Below are positions 4,547 through 5,387 of a stretch of DNA of 5,387 nt, in pieces; within the stretch, counting starts at the first letter, position 1; each line of letters opens with the position of its first letter. The stretch comes from Gemmatimonadota bacterium (GTDB lineage: Bacteria > Gemmatimonadota > Gemmatimonadetes > Palauibacterales > Palauibacteraceae). The stretch is taken from contig JAUVTH010000114.1 of the NCBI GenBank assembly GCA_030601615.1, forward strand, positions 1 through 5,387, written 5' to 3'. The notes below the pieces were generated by a model that made no database searches, was not told the origin of the DNA, and saw only the letters and a list, made by a program, of their open reading frames with translations. The position numbers and the translations under genes were made by a program.

Positions 4547-5387
4547 ATGAATGCGAAGCAGAGTCGACCAGGAGCGCTTGTAACGGGCGCTTCGAGCGGG
4601 ATCGGGTACGAACTGGCGAAGCTGCTGGCCCGCGAGGGTCATGACGTGGTGCTCGTGGCCCGCTCCGGCGACCAGCTCGAGAAGATCGCCGCCGACCTCG
4701 AGGAGGACTTCGGCGTCCATGCCGTGGTGATTCGTGAGGACCTGACGGACCCGGACGCCCCGGACCGAATCTTCGACCGGCTCGAGTCTCTGGGATTCCG
4801 CACGGACGTCCTCGTGAACAATGCCGGCTTCGGCACTCTCGGCCGGTTCGAGAGGTCGGACGCCGGGTCCCAGATCGACATGGTACAGGTGAACGTGACA
4901 GCGCTTACCCACCTGACCCGTCGGTTCGTCGAGCCGATGGTCGAGCGGGAGCGCGGCCAGATCTTGAACGTCGCTTCCACGGCCGCCTTCCAGCCGGGGC
5001 CCTTCATGGCGGTCTACTTTGCGACGAAGGCATACGTTCTCTCGTTCTCGGAAGCGCTCGGCGAGGAGCTGCGCGGCACCGGCGTTCAGAAGAGAGCGGC
5101 CAGGGAGCACTCACCGATCGGGGGCCGGATGGTGTCGGGAGACGCCGCTGCGGTGGCGCGAGCCGGTTACGCCGGGATGGTGAAGGGCAAGCGCGTGGTG
5201 ATTCCCGGGGTGCTCAACAAGATCGGCAGTGCGCTGCCGCGTTTCTTCCCGCGGGCACTCTCGACGCGGGTAGTGGCCCGGATGACGGCGGTTCGAGGCG
5301 ACACCGGAGTCGGGGCCCGCCGAAAAGAGGGGCGGAGCAATTGGCGCCGCCCCTCTCGGCGTCGCCGGCCGATCGGTTCAGCTGACC
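4547..5387 (+). CDS. Short-chain dehydrogenase/reductase, 3' open, with apparent internal deletion
   Basis: This is a classical SDR oxidoreductase, cytoplasmic and Rossmann-fold. The ATG at 4547 follows GAAGGA (4533-4538) at good spacing. The cofactor motif TGASSGIG is at 13-20; R39 after beta-2 (VLVAR) favours NADP(H); D65 and NNAG (91-94) are present; the catalytic tetrad is N116, S144, Y157 and K161 (YFATK). The text closely follows the COG0300/DltE-like subgroup. However, after EELRGTGV (173-180) the frame goes directly to QKRAARE, where relatives have about 14 residues of the form VTxLCPGPTxTEF. That stretch holds strand beta-6 and the PG motif that contacts the nicotinamide. The downstream block (GGRM, VARAGYAGM, GKRVVIPG) is normal and in frame. 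No stop occurs before the window end: 280 codons, the last 30 or so Arg-rich and unlike the family. The gene may be intact elsewhere, decaying, or affected by sequence error. Substrate unknown. Confidence 0.85.
   Translation, partial: MNAKQSRPGALVTGASSGIGYELAKLLAREGHDVVLVARSGDQLEKIAADLEEDFGVHAVVIREDLTDPDAPDRIFDRLESLGFRTDVLVNNAGFGTLGRFERSDAGSQIDMVQVNVTALTHLTRRFVEPMVERERGQILNVASTAAFQPGPFMAVYFATKAYVLSFSEALGEELRGTGVQKRAAREHSPIGGRMVSGDAAAVARAGYAGMVKGKRVVIPGVLNKIGSALPRFFPRALSTRVVARMTAVRGDTGVGARRKEGRSNWRRPSRRRRPIGSAD
5326..5356 (-). terminator. Perfect 10-bp hairpin, intrinsic terminator read best on the - strand
   Basis: AGAGGGGCGG (5326-5335) and CCGCCCCTCT (5347-5356) pair perfectly around an 11-nt loop. 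On the - strand the stem is followed by a short T run (from the AAAA at 5323-5326), as expected for a Rho-independent terminator; on the + strand CGGC follows. It may terminate a convergent gene to the right, act in both directions, or mark the true end of the dehydrogenase transcript. The dehydrogenase frame runs through it, which is unusual. Confidence 0.6.

Noticed and set aside
4382..5110. A 242-codon - strand frame opposite the dehydrogenase start
   Set aside because: The + strand carries the full set of SDR motifs (TGASSGIG, NNAG, S-YxxxK) in frame; the antisense frame has no recognisable features.

Overview
This window is a high-GC bacterial segment with every recognisable gene on the + strand and short intergenic gaps. 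Its lead gene is an orphan permease of the duplicated MacB/FtsX type (the ADOP family, abundant in Acidobacteriota and Gemmatimonadota). A PadR regulator and a Vgb-like beta-propeller are also present. Together these suggest a soil or environmental member of one of those phyla. That assignment is inferred from gene content, not from a marker gene. No rRNA, tRNA, CRISPR array, insertion sequence or plasmid/phage module was seen.

Layout: (1) 2-1690, the C-terminal two thirds of an ADOP-type ABC transporter permease, cut off by the left edge. (2) 1691-1847, a regulatory gap holding a hairpin just after the permease stop, three short perfect palindromes, a nested inverted repeat and a TTGACG -35-like box. 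(3) 1848-3333, a tightly coupled three-gene unit: a PadR-family repressor, a small cysteine-rich membrane protein with a C-terminal SHOCT/DUF1707-like helix pair, and DNA-3-methyladenine glycosylase I (tag). The genes overlap by 4 nt at each junction (ATGA, GTGA). (4) 3429-4454, an exported seven-bladed beta-propeller related to streptogramin (virginiamycin B) lyase. (5) From 4547 to the right edge, a classical short-chain dehydrogenase whose frame stays open to the window end. It appears to lack about 14 residues around the family's PG motif and continues in frame into a perfect 10-bp hairpin at 5326-5356.

How they may work together: ADOP permeases are commonly found beside PadR regulators, so the PadR protein probably controls its own operon through the palindromes upstream, and possibly the permease locus too. 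Coupling to tag puts a DNA-alkylation repair enzyme under the same control, which would fit a stress-responsive cassette of efflux, sensor/repressor and repair, but this is inference. The propeller and the dehydrogenase have their own ribosome binding sites and look like independent neighbours.

The items most worth checking are the nested operator-like region at 1768-1820, the small Cys-rich/SHOCT-like protein placed between padR and tag, and the dehydrogenase with its apparent internal deletion and missing stop. I did not find evidence sufficient to claim a wholly new system.
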